DNA of 64,000 nucleotides, taken from contig NZ_FOCX01000002.1 in assembly GCF_900110215.1 (NCBI RefSeq), positions 124,001-188,000 of the forward strand. Reading direction: 5' to 3'. Below, piece after piece: positions 8,146-16,103 of the stretch. The notes beneath the pieces were generated by a model. The model made no database searches. It saw only the letters and a list, made by a program, of their open reading frames with translations, and was not told where the DNA came from. Position 1 is the stretch's first letter, and each line of letters opens with the position of its first letter. The position numbers were made by a program, and so were the translations under genes. Source of the stretch: Halorientalis persicus. GTDB lineage: Archaea > Halobacteriota > Halobacteria > Halobacteriales > Haloarculaceae.

Positions 8146-9111
8146 ATGACACGGTCCACCCGTCAGCGGGAGCGCGAGCGCGAGGCCGAGACCGAATCAA
8201 CAGACCAGGAGGGGGTACGTGCCTGTCCGGAGTGTAATTCGGACAACCTGGTAAAAGACGCCGACCGTGGAGAACTGATATGTGACGACTGTGGTCTGGT
8301 CGTCGAGGAAGGGAACATCGATCCCGGACCGGAGTGGCGGGCGTTCAACCACCAGGAACGTCAGGAGAAATCGAGGGTCGGTGCCCCGACGACGAAGACG
8401 ATGCACGACAAGGGGCTGACGACCACCATCGACTGGAAGGACAAGGACGCCTACGGGCGCTCGATCTCCTCGAAAAAGCGGAGCCAGATGCACCGCCTGC
8501 GGAAGTGGCAGGAACGCATCCGGACGAAAGACGCCGGCGAACGGAACCTCCAGTTTGCCCTCTCGGAGATCGACCGGATGGCGTCCGCGCTCGGTGTTCC
8601 CCGGTCGGTCCGGGAGGTCGCCTCGGTCATCTACCGACGGGCCCTGAGCGAGGACCTGATCCGTGGCCGATCCATCGAGGGTGTCGCCACGTCTGCCCTG
8701 TACGCCGCCTGTCGGAAGGAAGGCATCCCGCGCAGTCTCGAAGAGATCTCGGAAGTCTCCCGGGTCGAACGCAAGGAGATCGGACGCACCTATCGATACA
8801 TCAGTCAGGAACTCGGACTGGAGATGGAACCGGTCGATCCGAAAAAATACGTTCCCCGCTTTTGCTCCGAACTCGATCTCAGCGAGGAAGTCCAGTCCAA
8901 GGCCAACGAGATCATCGAGACCACCGCCGAGAAGGGCCTGCTCTCGGGGAAGTCACCCACAGGGTACGCGGCCGCCGCCATCTACGCCGCCTCGTTGCTC
9001 TGCAACGAGAAGAAGACCCAGCGCGAGGTCGCCGACGTGGCGCAGGTCACCGAGGTCACTATCCGGAACCGCTATCAGGAACAGATCGAAGCGATGGGCA
9101 TCCACAGCTAA
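8146..9111 (+). CDS. tfb: transcription initiation factor TFB (first paralogue)
   Basis: Archaeal TFIIB homologue (321 residues), bridging TBP on the TATA/BRE element with RNA polymerase. It has a Zn ribbon with C27, C30, C46 and C49 (CPEC...CDDC). The B-reader/linker region follows ([33 protein letters not shown]), then two cyclin folds beginning about residues 125 and 220. The latter includes the DNA-recognition helix [19 protein letters not shown] 8146 retains the whole ribbon. Haloarchaea carry several TFBs with specialised regulons; a second one lies at 29056-30027 in this window. Confidence 0.95.
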   Translation: MTRSTRQREREREAETESTDQEGVRACPECNSDNLVKDADRGELICDDCGLVVEEGNIDPGPEWRAFNHQERQEKSRVGAPTTKTMHDKGLTTTIDWKDKDAYGRSISSKKRSQMHRLRKWQERIRTKDAGERNLQFALSEIDRMASALGVPRSVREVASVIYRRALSEDLIRGRSIEGVATSALYAACRKEGIPRSLEEISEVSRVERKEIGRTYRYISQELGLEMEPVDPKKYVPRFCSELDLSEEVQSKANEIIETTAEKGLLSGKSPTGYAAAAIYAASLLCNEKKTQREVADVAQVTEVTIRNRYQEQIEAMGIHS

Positions 9112-9174
9112 TCCCCGTTCCGCAAACGGCCGGACGGGACAGATTCATAGCCCGGAGCCACCAAGGACGGATAG

Positions 9175-10431
9175 ATGCGCCTCGACGAGTTCATCGAGGA
9201 CTTCCAGCGCGACGAGGCGGCCGACCTGCGCCGGCTGGCCGAGGAGAAGTCCTACGCGATCACCGAGTACCTGGACGACGTGGAGCGCCAGCTCGACGAG
9301 ACCGTCCAGGGTGACGCCCTCTTCGGCTCGACGGCCCCCTCGATCTTCGTCGGCCGGTCGAACTACCCCGACGTGTCGACCGGCCTGCTCTCCCCCGTGG
9401 CCGGCCCCGAGACCGACCCAACCGACTACGTGACCAGCGGTGAGTGGTACCAGCAGGGCTACTCCATCGACGACGTGTTCCAGCGCCGGACGGGCCTGCT
9501 CAACTCGACACGTGCGGCCAAGGTCGACGTGAACGACGTGTGGGACGGCTTCGTCGGCGTCCAGCGCGAGGTCGCCATCGCCGACGAACCCGTCGACGTG
9601 GAGATCGGCCTCGACGGCCAGCCGGATCTGGACGTGGATCTCGACGACATCGGCGCGCCGCGTGGCCCCCGGGCCCGCGCTCGTGACGCCGAACTCGCGG
9701 AGAACCCCTCCGTGCCGCTGGAGGTCGAGAAGACCCTCGAAGACGACGACTGGCGGGCCGACGGCGCGATGACCTACCTCTACCGGCGCGGGTTCGACGT
9801 GTACGAGATCAACAAGATCCTCTCGGCCGGCGCGCTCGGCCAGGGCGCGAACCGCCGGCTGGTCCCGACCCGCTGGTCGATCACCGCCGTCGACGACACC
9901 GTCGGTCAGTACCTCCGAGGCACCATCCGCAACGCCAACTCCATCGACACGACGGAGGTCCGGGTCAACGAGTACATGGGCAACACCTACTGGGTCATCA
10001 TGACGCCCGGCCAGTGGGAGTTCGAACTCGTGGAGCTGAAAGCGCCCGGGAGCATCTGGAACCCCGACCCCGACGCCGGGATGTACATGGCCGCCGACAG
10101 CGAGGGCTACGAGGGTCGGACCGACTACGTCGACGAGACCTCCGGCGCGTACTACGCCTCACGGCTCGCTGTGCTGGAACACCTCCAGGAACGCGGCCGA
10201 CAGGCCAAGGTCCTCGTGGTTCGCCACGCCACCCCCGAATACTGGGCCCCTGTCGGCGTCTGGCAGATCCGCGAGGGGGTTCGGCACGCCTTCGAGCAGG
10301 AACTGGGCGAGGCCGAGAGCTTCCGGGACGCGCTCACCGAACTCGCGCCACACTTCCCCATCTCGCTCGCCCAGTTGCGCCGGAAGTCCGAGCTGGTGTC
10401 GGGGTTGCAGGCACAGATCACGGACTTTTGA
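9175..10431 (+). CDS. nreA: DNA repair protein NreA
   Basis: NreA is an archaeal PCNA-interacting protein implicated in repair of DNA damage. The 418 residues match the family's usual length. Recognisable stretches include SIFVGRSNYPDVSTGLLSP, WYQQGYSIDDVFQRRTGLLNS and NRRLVPTRWSITAVDDT. The last seven residues, QAQITDF, resemble a degenerate PIP box (Q-x-x-I-x-x-F), the PCNA contact expected at this end; unlike many haloarchaeal members there is no obvious Zn finger at the N-terminus. A TATA-like ATTCATA lies about 30 bp upstream. Confidence 0.88.
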   Translation: MRLDEFIEDFQRDEAADLRRLAEEKSYAITEYLDDVERQLDETVQGDALFGSTAPSIFVGRSNYPDVSTGLLSPVAGPETDPTDYVTSGEWYQQGYSIDDVFQRRTGLLNSTRAAKVDVNDVWDGFVGVQREVAIADEPVDVEIGLDGQPDLDVDLDDIGAPRGPRARARDAELAENPSVPLEVEKTLEDDDWRADGAMTYLYRRGFDVYEINKILSAGALGQGANRRLVPTRWSITAVDDTVGQYLRGTIRNANSIDTTEVRVNEYMGNTYWVIMTPGQWEFELVELKAPGSIWNPDPDAGMYMAADSEGYEGRTDYVDETSGAYYASRLAVLEHLQERGRQAKVLVVRHATPEYWAPVGVWQIREGVRHAFEQELGEAESFRDALTELAPHFPISLAQLRRKSELVSGLQAQITDF

Positions 10432-10460
10432 GCCGGGACCGCCAGCGGTTTTGTCGGCAG

Positions 10461-10709
10461 ATGAGACTTTCCGACATGGTCCTGTTCGTCCCCGGCTTGC
10501 CCGAACTCCTCGTCTCGGTCGTAGTTCTCCTGCTCAACGCCGCGTTCCTGCTCGGTGTGATCGTCCTCGGCGTTCGGATCGCGGACGCGTCCGTGGACGA
10601 CCATCCCGAGTCCGAGGAGATCCAGATGCGGGTCGCGCTGCTGGAGCGGAAGGTCGAGCGACTGGAGGCGAAACTCGACGCAGCGGAATCCGACGACCCG
10701 ACAGAGTGA
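10461..10709 (+). CDS. small membrane-anchored coiled-coil protein
   Basis: 82 residues: one long hydrophobic segment (about 12-40), then an acidic linker (DDHPESEE) and a C-terminal heptad-like helix (VALLERKVERLEAKLD). This predicts a single-pass protein with a cytoplasmic coiled coil. A second ATG five codons in is also possible. The next gene encodes a protein of the same plan, so this looks like a tandem pair in one operon behind nreA. No function recognised. Confidence 0.7.
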   Translation: MRLSDMVLFVPGLPELLVSVVVLLLNAAFLLGVIVLGVRIADASVDDHPESEEIQMRVALLERKVERLEAKLDAAESDDPTE

Positions 10710-10735
10710 AGCGCCCGCCGTGAGTACCGGCGCGC

Positions 10736-11002
10736 ATGGTCGCACTCCCAGTTCCGTCGCCCGAAGCCCTCCCTGCCGGTCCGCTGGTCGTTCCCGGCAT
10801 TCCAGGTGGGCCGGAGCTGTTCGTGATTCTGCTGATCGCGATTCTGTTGTTCGGCCTCCCGCTGGTACTCGTCGCCGGCGGATACGTCTATCTCCGCCGG
10901 GACGAGAGTATCGAGGAACTGGAGCAACGCATCGCCGACCTCGAAGCCGAACGAGCGGCCGGCAACGACGAACCCACTGGGAGGGAAGACGAGCAGTCCT
11001 AG
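10736..11002 (+). CDS. small membrane-anchored coiled-coil protein
   Basis: 88 residues with a Pro-rich start (PSPEALPAGPLVVPGIPGGPE), a hydrophobic helix (LFVILLIAILLFGLPLVLVAGGYVY) and a charged heptad helix (ESIEELEQRIADLEAERA). It has the same architecture as the gene 26 bp upstream. The first helix is reminiscent of short Tat-translocase-like anchors but lacks a convincing TatA FGP motif. Its stop codon is shared in a CTAG with the convergent DUF302 gene. Confidence 0.7.
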   Translation: MVALPVPSPEALPAGPLVVPGIPGGPELFVILLIAILLFGLPLVLVAGGYVYLRRDESIEELEQRIADLEAERAAGNDEPTGREDEQS

Positions 11003-11436
11003 AGGTTCTCGAAGGCTTCGTCGACGAGTTCGCCCGTCGTCGCGACGATATCGGCCCACTCCTCGTCGTCTTCGGCCAGCCCGAGCAGGCGCGCGACGCG
11101 CATGATCGAGAGGTGGTAGACTTCCTGTTTACCGGGTTCGACCTCACGGACGACGACGTTACACGGCATCAGGCCGCCGAGTTCGATGCACTCGTCGAGC
11201 GCGCGGTCGGCCACTTCGGGGTTACAGGCCCCGAGGACGTAGTAGGGATCGCGGTCGGCACCGATCTTCTCGGCCAGCAGATCCGAGACGGAGAACTCCA
11301 CGGCGACGCCGAAGCCAGCGTCGGCGAACGTCTCGCGGGTGTGTTCGATGGCCGCCTCGTGGTTCATCTCCAGGGTCGCGCGTTTCTCGCCGATGTCACC
11401 GGACTCGATCAGACTGGGGTCTATCGGTAGCGTCAT
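10999..11436 (-). CDS. DUF302 family protein
   Basis: 145 residues of the DUF302 fold: RATLEMNHEAAIEHTRETFADAGFGVAVEF, followed by YYVLGACNPEVADRALDECIELGGLMPCNVVVRE. The latter contains the family's conserved CNP and GLMPCNV stretches with two cysteines. The biochemical function of DUF302 is not established; a redox or ligand-binding role is often supposed. Single gene with its own start ATG at 11436. Confidence 0.85.
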   Translation of the reverse strand: MTLPIDPSLIESGDIGEKRATLEMNHEAAIEHTRETFADAGFGVAVEFSVSDLLAEKIGADRDPYYVLGACNPEVADRALDECIELGGLMPCNVVVREVEPGKQEVYHLSIMRVARLLGLAEDDEEWADIVATTGELVDEAFENL

Positions 11437-11521
11437 CGTCGATAGACAATCGCCGACGGGGGAAAAAGGTACCTCGGTCGTGTGACGGGGGCGACAGTCC
11501 GCGATCGGAGCGGGCGCGCCG

Positions 11522-11809
11522 TCACTCCGCGGTCGGGACGGGACCGGTGCCGATCACGTCGCGGACCGACTCCTCGAACTCCTGGCGACGCTGGAAGTAG
11601 GTCTCCTCGACGTCGTCGAGTACGTCGCCGAGTTCACGGGGCCCATCGGGTGTCCTGATGGTCGTGTCGCCCTCGCGCTGCTGGACGTAGCTCTTTTTCG
11701 CGCCCCACATCAATCGCGCCGAGACCTGCGCCAGCGGCACGCCCTCGACGGACTCGCCGTCGCCGAGTTCGACGGCGGGCCCCTCGTCTTCGGATTCGTC
11801 CTCAGCCAT
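11522..11809 (-). CDS. haloarchaeal small acidic protein (DUF5789-like)
   Basis: 95 residues from ATG 11809 (MAEDESEDEGPAVELGDGES). The preceding 21 codons are atypical and probably untranslated. The core VEGVPLAQVSARLMWGAKKSYVQQREGDTTIRTPDGPRELGDVLDDV matches, from memory, the haloarchaeal DUF5789 family, which looks like a small nucleic-acid-binding or regulatory module. No catalytic residues are evident. Confidence 0.75.
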   Translation of the reverse strand: MAEDESEDEGPAVELGDGESVEGVPLAQVSARLMWGAKKSYVQQREGDTTIRTPDGPRELGDVLDDVEETYFQRRQEFEESVRDVIGTGPVPTAE

Positions 11810-11890
11810 GCGCACGTCTTCTCGGGGACGCTGATTAGTTGTTTCGAAGACCTGCGAGACGAACACCGACACCGAAAACCGTCGCCCGCC

Positions 11891-12970
11891 TTACATCAGA
11901 TCGTCGAGTTCGTCGTTCTGGAAGGCGTCTCTGGCGCTCTCCGTGGACTCTTCTTGCTGTTGGCTGGCCTCGCGGGCCCGATCCATGAACTCCTGGACGC
12001 GCTGGGAGCGTTCGACCCCGCCCAGCAGGACCAGCGCGGCGATGCGGTCGCTACTGAGTGGGAAGTCCCCACCCCGGACTTCGAGGCTACCGGTCTCCTC
12101 TTCGAGCCACTTGCGGGCGCGTTCGACACCTTTGCGGGCGATGCGGTCGGGGTGGCCGGCGATCACGAGGAGGGCTTTGTCGGCTTCGACTGCCTGGGGG
12201 AGGGAGGTGCCGGTGAGGAGGGCTTTCCGCGCGGTGGAGGTGATGGCGTTGATGTTCTCGCCGGCGTCCTCGTCGGCCAGCGCGGAGGCGTATCCCAGCG
12301 AGGCGATGCCGCCGTTTTTGAGCGTGTTGATGATCTCGCTGGAGTCGACGACCGATTCGCCGACGCCTTCGACGATCTCACCGGCCGCCAACAGCAGGCC
12401 GACGCGCTCGGCGATGCGGTCGTTGATGGCCGAGAAGCCCTCCTCGATGCTCTCGTCGGAGGTCTTCCAGGCGTCGTTGTCGATAACCAGCACGGAGTCG
12501 GCCTCTCTCGTGAAGGTCTTGAGCGAGCGGCCGGCGTTGGCCTGGTAGATCGCACCCTCGTCGCGGCCGGGGAGGACCGCGAGGCCGTAGATCGGCATCG
12601 TGTACACACGCTTGAGTTCGCGGGCAAGCATGGGTGCGCCGCCGCTTCCGGTCCCGCCGCCCAGACCGGCGACGACGAAGACGGCGTCGGCCTGGCTGGT
12701 GACACGGCCGTCGAGTTCGTCCATGACCTCGGTGGCCTCGGCCTGCATGATCTCGGCCCCGAGCTCGTTGTCGCCGCCGACGCCGTGTCCTTTCACTCTG
12801 TCCTGTCCGATCAGCATCGTGTCGATGTCGATATTCTGCAGGTCCGCACGCGCCGTGTTGACCGCGAAGGCACCCTGGACCGCCTCGAATCCGCGGTCGT
12901 AGTCGAATTCCGCGAGGGCCTGCGCGATCTTCCCTCCTGCTTGTCCGACACCAATCAGGACGACTTTCAT
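11891..12970 (-). CDS. cetZ: CetZ-family tubulin-like GTPase
   Basis: Tubulin/FtsZ-superfamily cytoskeletal GTPase; CetZ proteins affect haloarchaeal cell shape rather than division. It starts directly with the first strand and P-loop-like KVVLIGVGQAGGKIAQAL. The tubulin signature GLGGGTGSGG is at residues 103-112, and the T7-like NDRIAER region follows. The C-terminus is acidic and Gln/Glu-rich, ending NDELDDLM. At 359 residues it is typical. ATG 12970 is chosen over an upstream start because the fold begins there. It is divergent from the pilus-like cluster, with a TATA-like TTGATTA about 27 bp upstream. Confidence 0.93.
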   Translation of the reverse strand: MKVVLIGVGQAGGKIAQALAEFDYDRGFEAVQGAFAVNTARADLQNIDIDTMLIGQDRVKGHGVGGDNELGAEIMQAEATEVMDELDGRVTSQADAVFVVAGLGGGTGSGGAPMLARELKRVYTMPIYGLAVLPGRDEGAIYQANAGRSLKTFTREADSVLVIDNDAWKTSDESIEEGFSAINDRIAERVGLLLAAGEIVEGVGESVVDSSEIINTLKNGGIASLGYASALADEDAGENINAITSTARKALLTGTSLPQAVEADKALLVIAGHPDRIARKGVERARKWLEEETGSLEVRGGDFPLSSDRIAALVLLGGVERSQRVQEFMDRAREASQQQEESTESARDAFQNDELDDLM

Positions 12971-13081
12971 GTGCGCATAGAGGTGAGGCCGGGTAATCAA
13001 AGATGGGGATGACAAAAGCGCGAGAAGTTCCGATCACGCCGACCCGACCGTTCAAATACGAGGACGGGAGCAGCGGCGAGT

Positions 13082-13675
13082 ATGGACGGAGACGACGTGG
13101 AGGCACGGCTCGAAGCGGTCGAACGGACACTCGCCGACGGGGACGCGGACCTGACGGCAGTCGCCGAGGCCGCCGAACGCGAGCACGAACTCGACGAACT
13201 GCAAGCGCGACTCGACGACCTCGAATCCCGGCTCACGAACCTGGCCGCCAGTGTCCAGGCGGTCCGGGGGTACGTCGGCAACGTGCGGACCGTCAACCGC
13301 GACGTGGAACGGCGAGCCGACGCCGCCCTCGCCAAGGTCGAGGAGCTGGAGCGCCACAGACCCGACCGTGGCCGTCGAGAATCCGACGGCGACACCGCCG
13401 CGTCGAGCCAGCCGACGCCGGATCGAGCGCGGACCGACGGGCGGGACGACGATCCACCCGAGTCACCCGGAGACATCGCGCGGCGGATCACCGGCCGAGA
13501 CGACGAGCAGCGAGACCGACGGCGAGCGCGTGATGAGCGTCGGCGTGACGGCAGGGGACGCAAACGAGAGGGAGAGAGACGGCGACAGTCACGGGACCGG
13601 AGTGGGGGCCCCGCCGGATCGAACGCGGGCGACGACGAGGACGGACTCCTCTCGGGCCTGCGCGACGCGTTCTGA
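13082..13675 (+). CDS. coiled-coil protein heading the tad-like cluster
   Basis: 197 residues. The first 95 form a long coiled coil (ARLEAVERTL, HELDELQARLDDLESRLTNLAA) and the rest is a highly charged, disordered tail (RDRRRARDERRRDGRGRKREG) ending GLLSGLRDAF. I recall it as the haloarchaeal DUF7310 family, found with secretion ATPases. TATA-like TTCAAATA lies 24-31 bp before the ATG. The stop overlaps the next start by one base, so it heads the operon. Perhaps a cytoplasmic scaffold for the ATPase; inference only. Confidence 0.75.
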   Translation: MDGDDVEARLEAVERTLADGDADLTAVAEAAEREHELDELQARLDDLESRLTNLAASVQAVRGYVGNVRTVNRDVERRADAALAKVEELERHRPDRGRRESDGDTAASSQPTPDRARTDGRDDDPPESPGDIARRITGRDDEQRDRRRARDERRRDGRGRKREGERRRQSRDRSGGPAGSNAGDDEDGLLSGLRDAF

Positions 13676-14169
13676 TGCTCCGAGCGGTCGTGGCGGTCGT
13701 CCTCGCGTCGGCGCTGCTCGCGGCCAGTCTGCCGGGGATCGAACTCGCGGCCCGCGAGCGCAGCGAGGCGACGCTCACAGCCGAGGCCGACCGGCTCCGG
13801 ACGGCGATCGTGGACCTCCGACAGCGCGAGAGTGCCGTCGGTTCGGGAGCGGGCGCGCGCCGGGTCGTCGCGGTCGAACTCCCTGCACGGTCCCGAACGG
13901 CCGCCGGCGAGGCCACGCTCGCACTCGGCGGCGTCCCCGGGCAGGTGCGCTCGGACGGCCAGTCCGCCGTCGACCTCGCGTGGCAGGTCGGCGACGAGAC
14001 GGTCACGACGCGGCGACTCCCCGGCAGCCAGGTAGTTCACTATCCTGACGGGCGTGTCCGCGACGAGCCGCTGGTTATAGAATCGCCGGGTTCCCACCGG
14101 ATCGCGCTGACGCGCATCGAGCACGACGGCGAGACACTGATCGGCGTCCGGCGGCTCCCGGAGGTTTAA
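13675..14169 (+). CDS. N-terminally anchored secretion-cluster protein (DUF7311-like)
   Basis: 164 residues. MLRAVVAVVLASALLAASLPGIELAARERSE gives a single N-terminal hydrophobic helix preceded by RA, like a short class III (prepilin-type) signal. A helical stretch (LTAEADRLRTAIVDLRQRE) and a beta-rich outer domain (LALGGVPGQVRSD..., VVHYPDGRVRDEPLV) follow. It lies between the coiled-coil protein and the ATPase. Probably exposed outside the membrane; function unknown. Confidence 0.75.
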   Translation: MLRAVVAVVLASALLAASLPGIELAARERSEATLTAEADRLRTAIVDLRQRESAVGSGAGARRVVAVELPARSRTAAGEATLALGGVPGQVRSDGQSAVDLAWQVGDETVTTRRLPGSQVVHYPDGRVRDEPLVIESPGSHRIALTRIEHDGETLIGVRRLPEV

Positions 14170-14184
14170 GTCCGGAAACGGGAC
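14165..14184 (+). promoter_or_regulatory. internal promoter of the ATPase gene, shared motif
   Basis: TTTAAGTCCGGAAACGGGAC. The TTAAG core is exactly 30 bp before ATG 14196 and overlaps the end of the preceding gene. A nearly identical block at 17858-17877 has the same 30-bp spacing to ATG 17889, arguing for a real, co-regulated promoter pair within the cluster. Confidence 0.55.
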
Positions 14185-14195
14185 GAGCGACGGCC

Positions 14196-16103
14196 ATGGG
14201 TGTACTCAGTCGGGTCCGAGGCAGTGGCGACGAAACGGGCTGTCGCTGTTCGCCGTCGTTCGACGGCGACCGACTAGTGGTCGACGCCGACGACTGTCGG
14301 GGGGAGGGACGACTCGCGGCGGAAGCGGCCTGTCGGGCCGCGGTCGTCGACGCGCTCCGCGAGCGGGACGCCGACGCGATCTGTACGCGAGCCGCAGGGG
14401 TCGAACGGGCCTACGAGGGGACGGCGGCGGCCGCGCTCGTGGCCGCCGGCCGGTTCGCCGACGCGGCCGCGTTCCACGACGAGGCCATCGCGGATCGGGC
14501 ACTGCGCGATCCGCTCGGAGCCGCACGGGCCGCCATGGGACGTGCAGGCCCAGTCGCGAGGCTAGCGGCGGAGACTGGACTGGCCGAGGGAGCCGCACAG
14601 GCCGACGGGTACGAGGATCTACTCGCGCCCGCGGTCGGACCGACCATCAGCCGGTCGCGGGTGCGGCTCCAGCCGCCCACGTCGGCCAGGTTCGCGTCGC
14701 GGCGTGAACTGGAGACGGGGGCAGTCGTGCGGATCTACGGCCAGCCCGATCGCGAGCGGCGGACGTACCATCTCGAACCGGTCGAGCACGGATTCGGACC
14801 GGCCGCGACCGAGCGGCTTGTCGCGGCCTACGACCGGCTTGCCAGCGGTGCGGTGACCGGTGGCGAGCGTGCGCCCGGGCGCGCAGTCCGGCGCGTCGTC
14901 GACGACGGCGACGGGATGGACACGACAGTGCGGGAACTCGAACGAGTCCTCGAAAAACACACGCAGGGCTACGGTGTCGTGACTGATCTGTTCGCCGACG
15001 AGCGCGTCTCGGACGTATTCGTGACCGCGCCAGCGTCGGACAACCGGATCCGCGTCCGCGTCGACGGCGAGACGCTGACGACGAACGTCCGGCTCACCGA
15101 GGGCGGCATCGAGGCGCTGGCCTCACGCTTCCGACGAGAGAGCGGACGGGCCTTCTCACGAGCCAGTCCGGCGCTCGACGCGACGGCGACGGTTTCCGGC
15201 CGCCGCGTCCGTGTCGCCGGCGTCACCGAACCGGTCAGCGAGGGCGTCGCCTTCGCCTTTCGTGCACACGAGCGGGAAGCCTGGACGCTCCCGGCGCTGG
15301 TCACCAACGGCACGCTCACCGCCCAAGCGGCCGCGCTCCTCTCGCTGGCAGTCGAACGCGACGCCGCGACGTTGCTCGCGGGGACCCGCGGTGCCGGGAA
15401 GACGACGATGCTCGGGGCCCTGCTGTGGGAGCTGCCCGCCGCAACCAGAACCGTCGTCATCGAGGACACGCCGGAGTTGCCGGTCGCGCAGTTACAGGAC
15501 GCCGGCCGGGACGTGCAGTCGCTCCGGACCGGCGACGAGGGCTCGGGGGAACTCGCCCCGGCGGAAGCGCTCCACACGGCGCTCAGACTCGGCGAGGGCG
15601 CGCTGGTCGTCGGTGAAGTTCGGGGCGAGGAAGCCGGCGTCCTCTACGAGGCGATGCGGGTCGGCGCGAGCGGCAGTGCGGTACTGGGGACGATCCACGG
15701 CGACGGCGGCGAAGCCGTCCGCGAGCGGGTCGTCACCGATCTGGGCGTCCCCGAGTCCGCCTTCGGCGCGACGGACCTGCTGGTGACGCTCGAACCCTTC
15801 GAGTCGTCGGCCGGTCGCGCTCGCCGGGTCAAACGGATCGAGGAGGTCGTCTGCGCGGACGGCGTGGGCTTCGAACCGCTGTTCGAGCTGGACGACGGTG
15901 AACTGACTTCGACCGGACGGATCGAACGCGGGAACAGCCGCCTGGTCGACGGGCTGGCCCGCTCCACGGAGCGTTACACAGCGGTCAGGGAGTGTCTCCG
16001 GGACCGCACGGACTGGCTGGCAGACCTCGCAGACAGCGGCCGCACCGATCCCGAGACGGTCCGTCGAGCGCACGCCGAGCGGCGAACGGGGCCGACAGCA
16101 TGA
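14196..16103 (+). CDS. Tad/GspE-type secretion ATPase
   Basis: Hexameric cytoplasmic ATPase that powers pilus-like assembly or secretion. The C-terminal half is the VirB11/TadA fold: GYGVVTDLFADERVSDVFV domain start near residue 260, Walker A GTRGAGKTT at 396-404, an Asp box VIEDTPEL, Walker B ALVVGEVRGEEAG and the His box GTIHGDGG. The first 250 residues are a family-specific domain with a Cys-containing start (CRCSPSF...). 635 residues. ATGA overlap with the TadC-like partner supports an ATPase/platform pair. It is distinct from the archaellum ArlI by context. Confidence 0.9.
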   Translation: MGVLSRVRGSGDETGCRCSPSFDGDRLVVDADDCRGEGRLAAEAACRAAVVDALRERDADAICTRAAGVERAYEGTAAAALVAAGRFADAAAFHDEAIADRALRDPLGAARAAMGRAGPVARLAAETGLAEGAAQADGYEDLLAPAVGPTISRSRVRLQPPTSARFASRRELETGAVVRIYGQPDRERRTYHLEPVEHGFGPAATERLVAAYDRLASGAVTGGERAPGRAVRRVVDDGDGMDTTVRELERVLEKHTQGYGVVTDLFADERVSDVFVTAPASDNRIRVRVDGETLTTNVRLTEGGIEALASRFRRESGRAFSRASPALDATATVSGRRVRVAGVTEPVSEGVAFAFRAHEREAWTLPALVTNGTLTAQAAALLSLAVERDAATLLAGTRGAGKTTMLGALLWELPAATRTVVIEDTPELPVAQLQDAGRDVQSLRTGDEGSGELAPAEALHTALRLGEGALVVGEVRGEEAGVLYEAMRVGASGSAVLGTIHGDGGEAVRERVVTDLGVPESAFGATDLLVTLEPFESSAGRARRVKRIEEVVCADGVGFEPLFELDDGELTSTGRIERGNSRLVDGLARSTERYTAVRECLRDRTDWLADLADSGRTDPETVRRAHAERRTGPTA

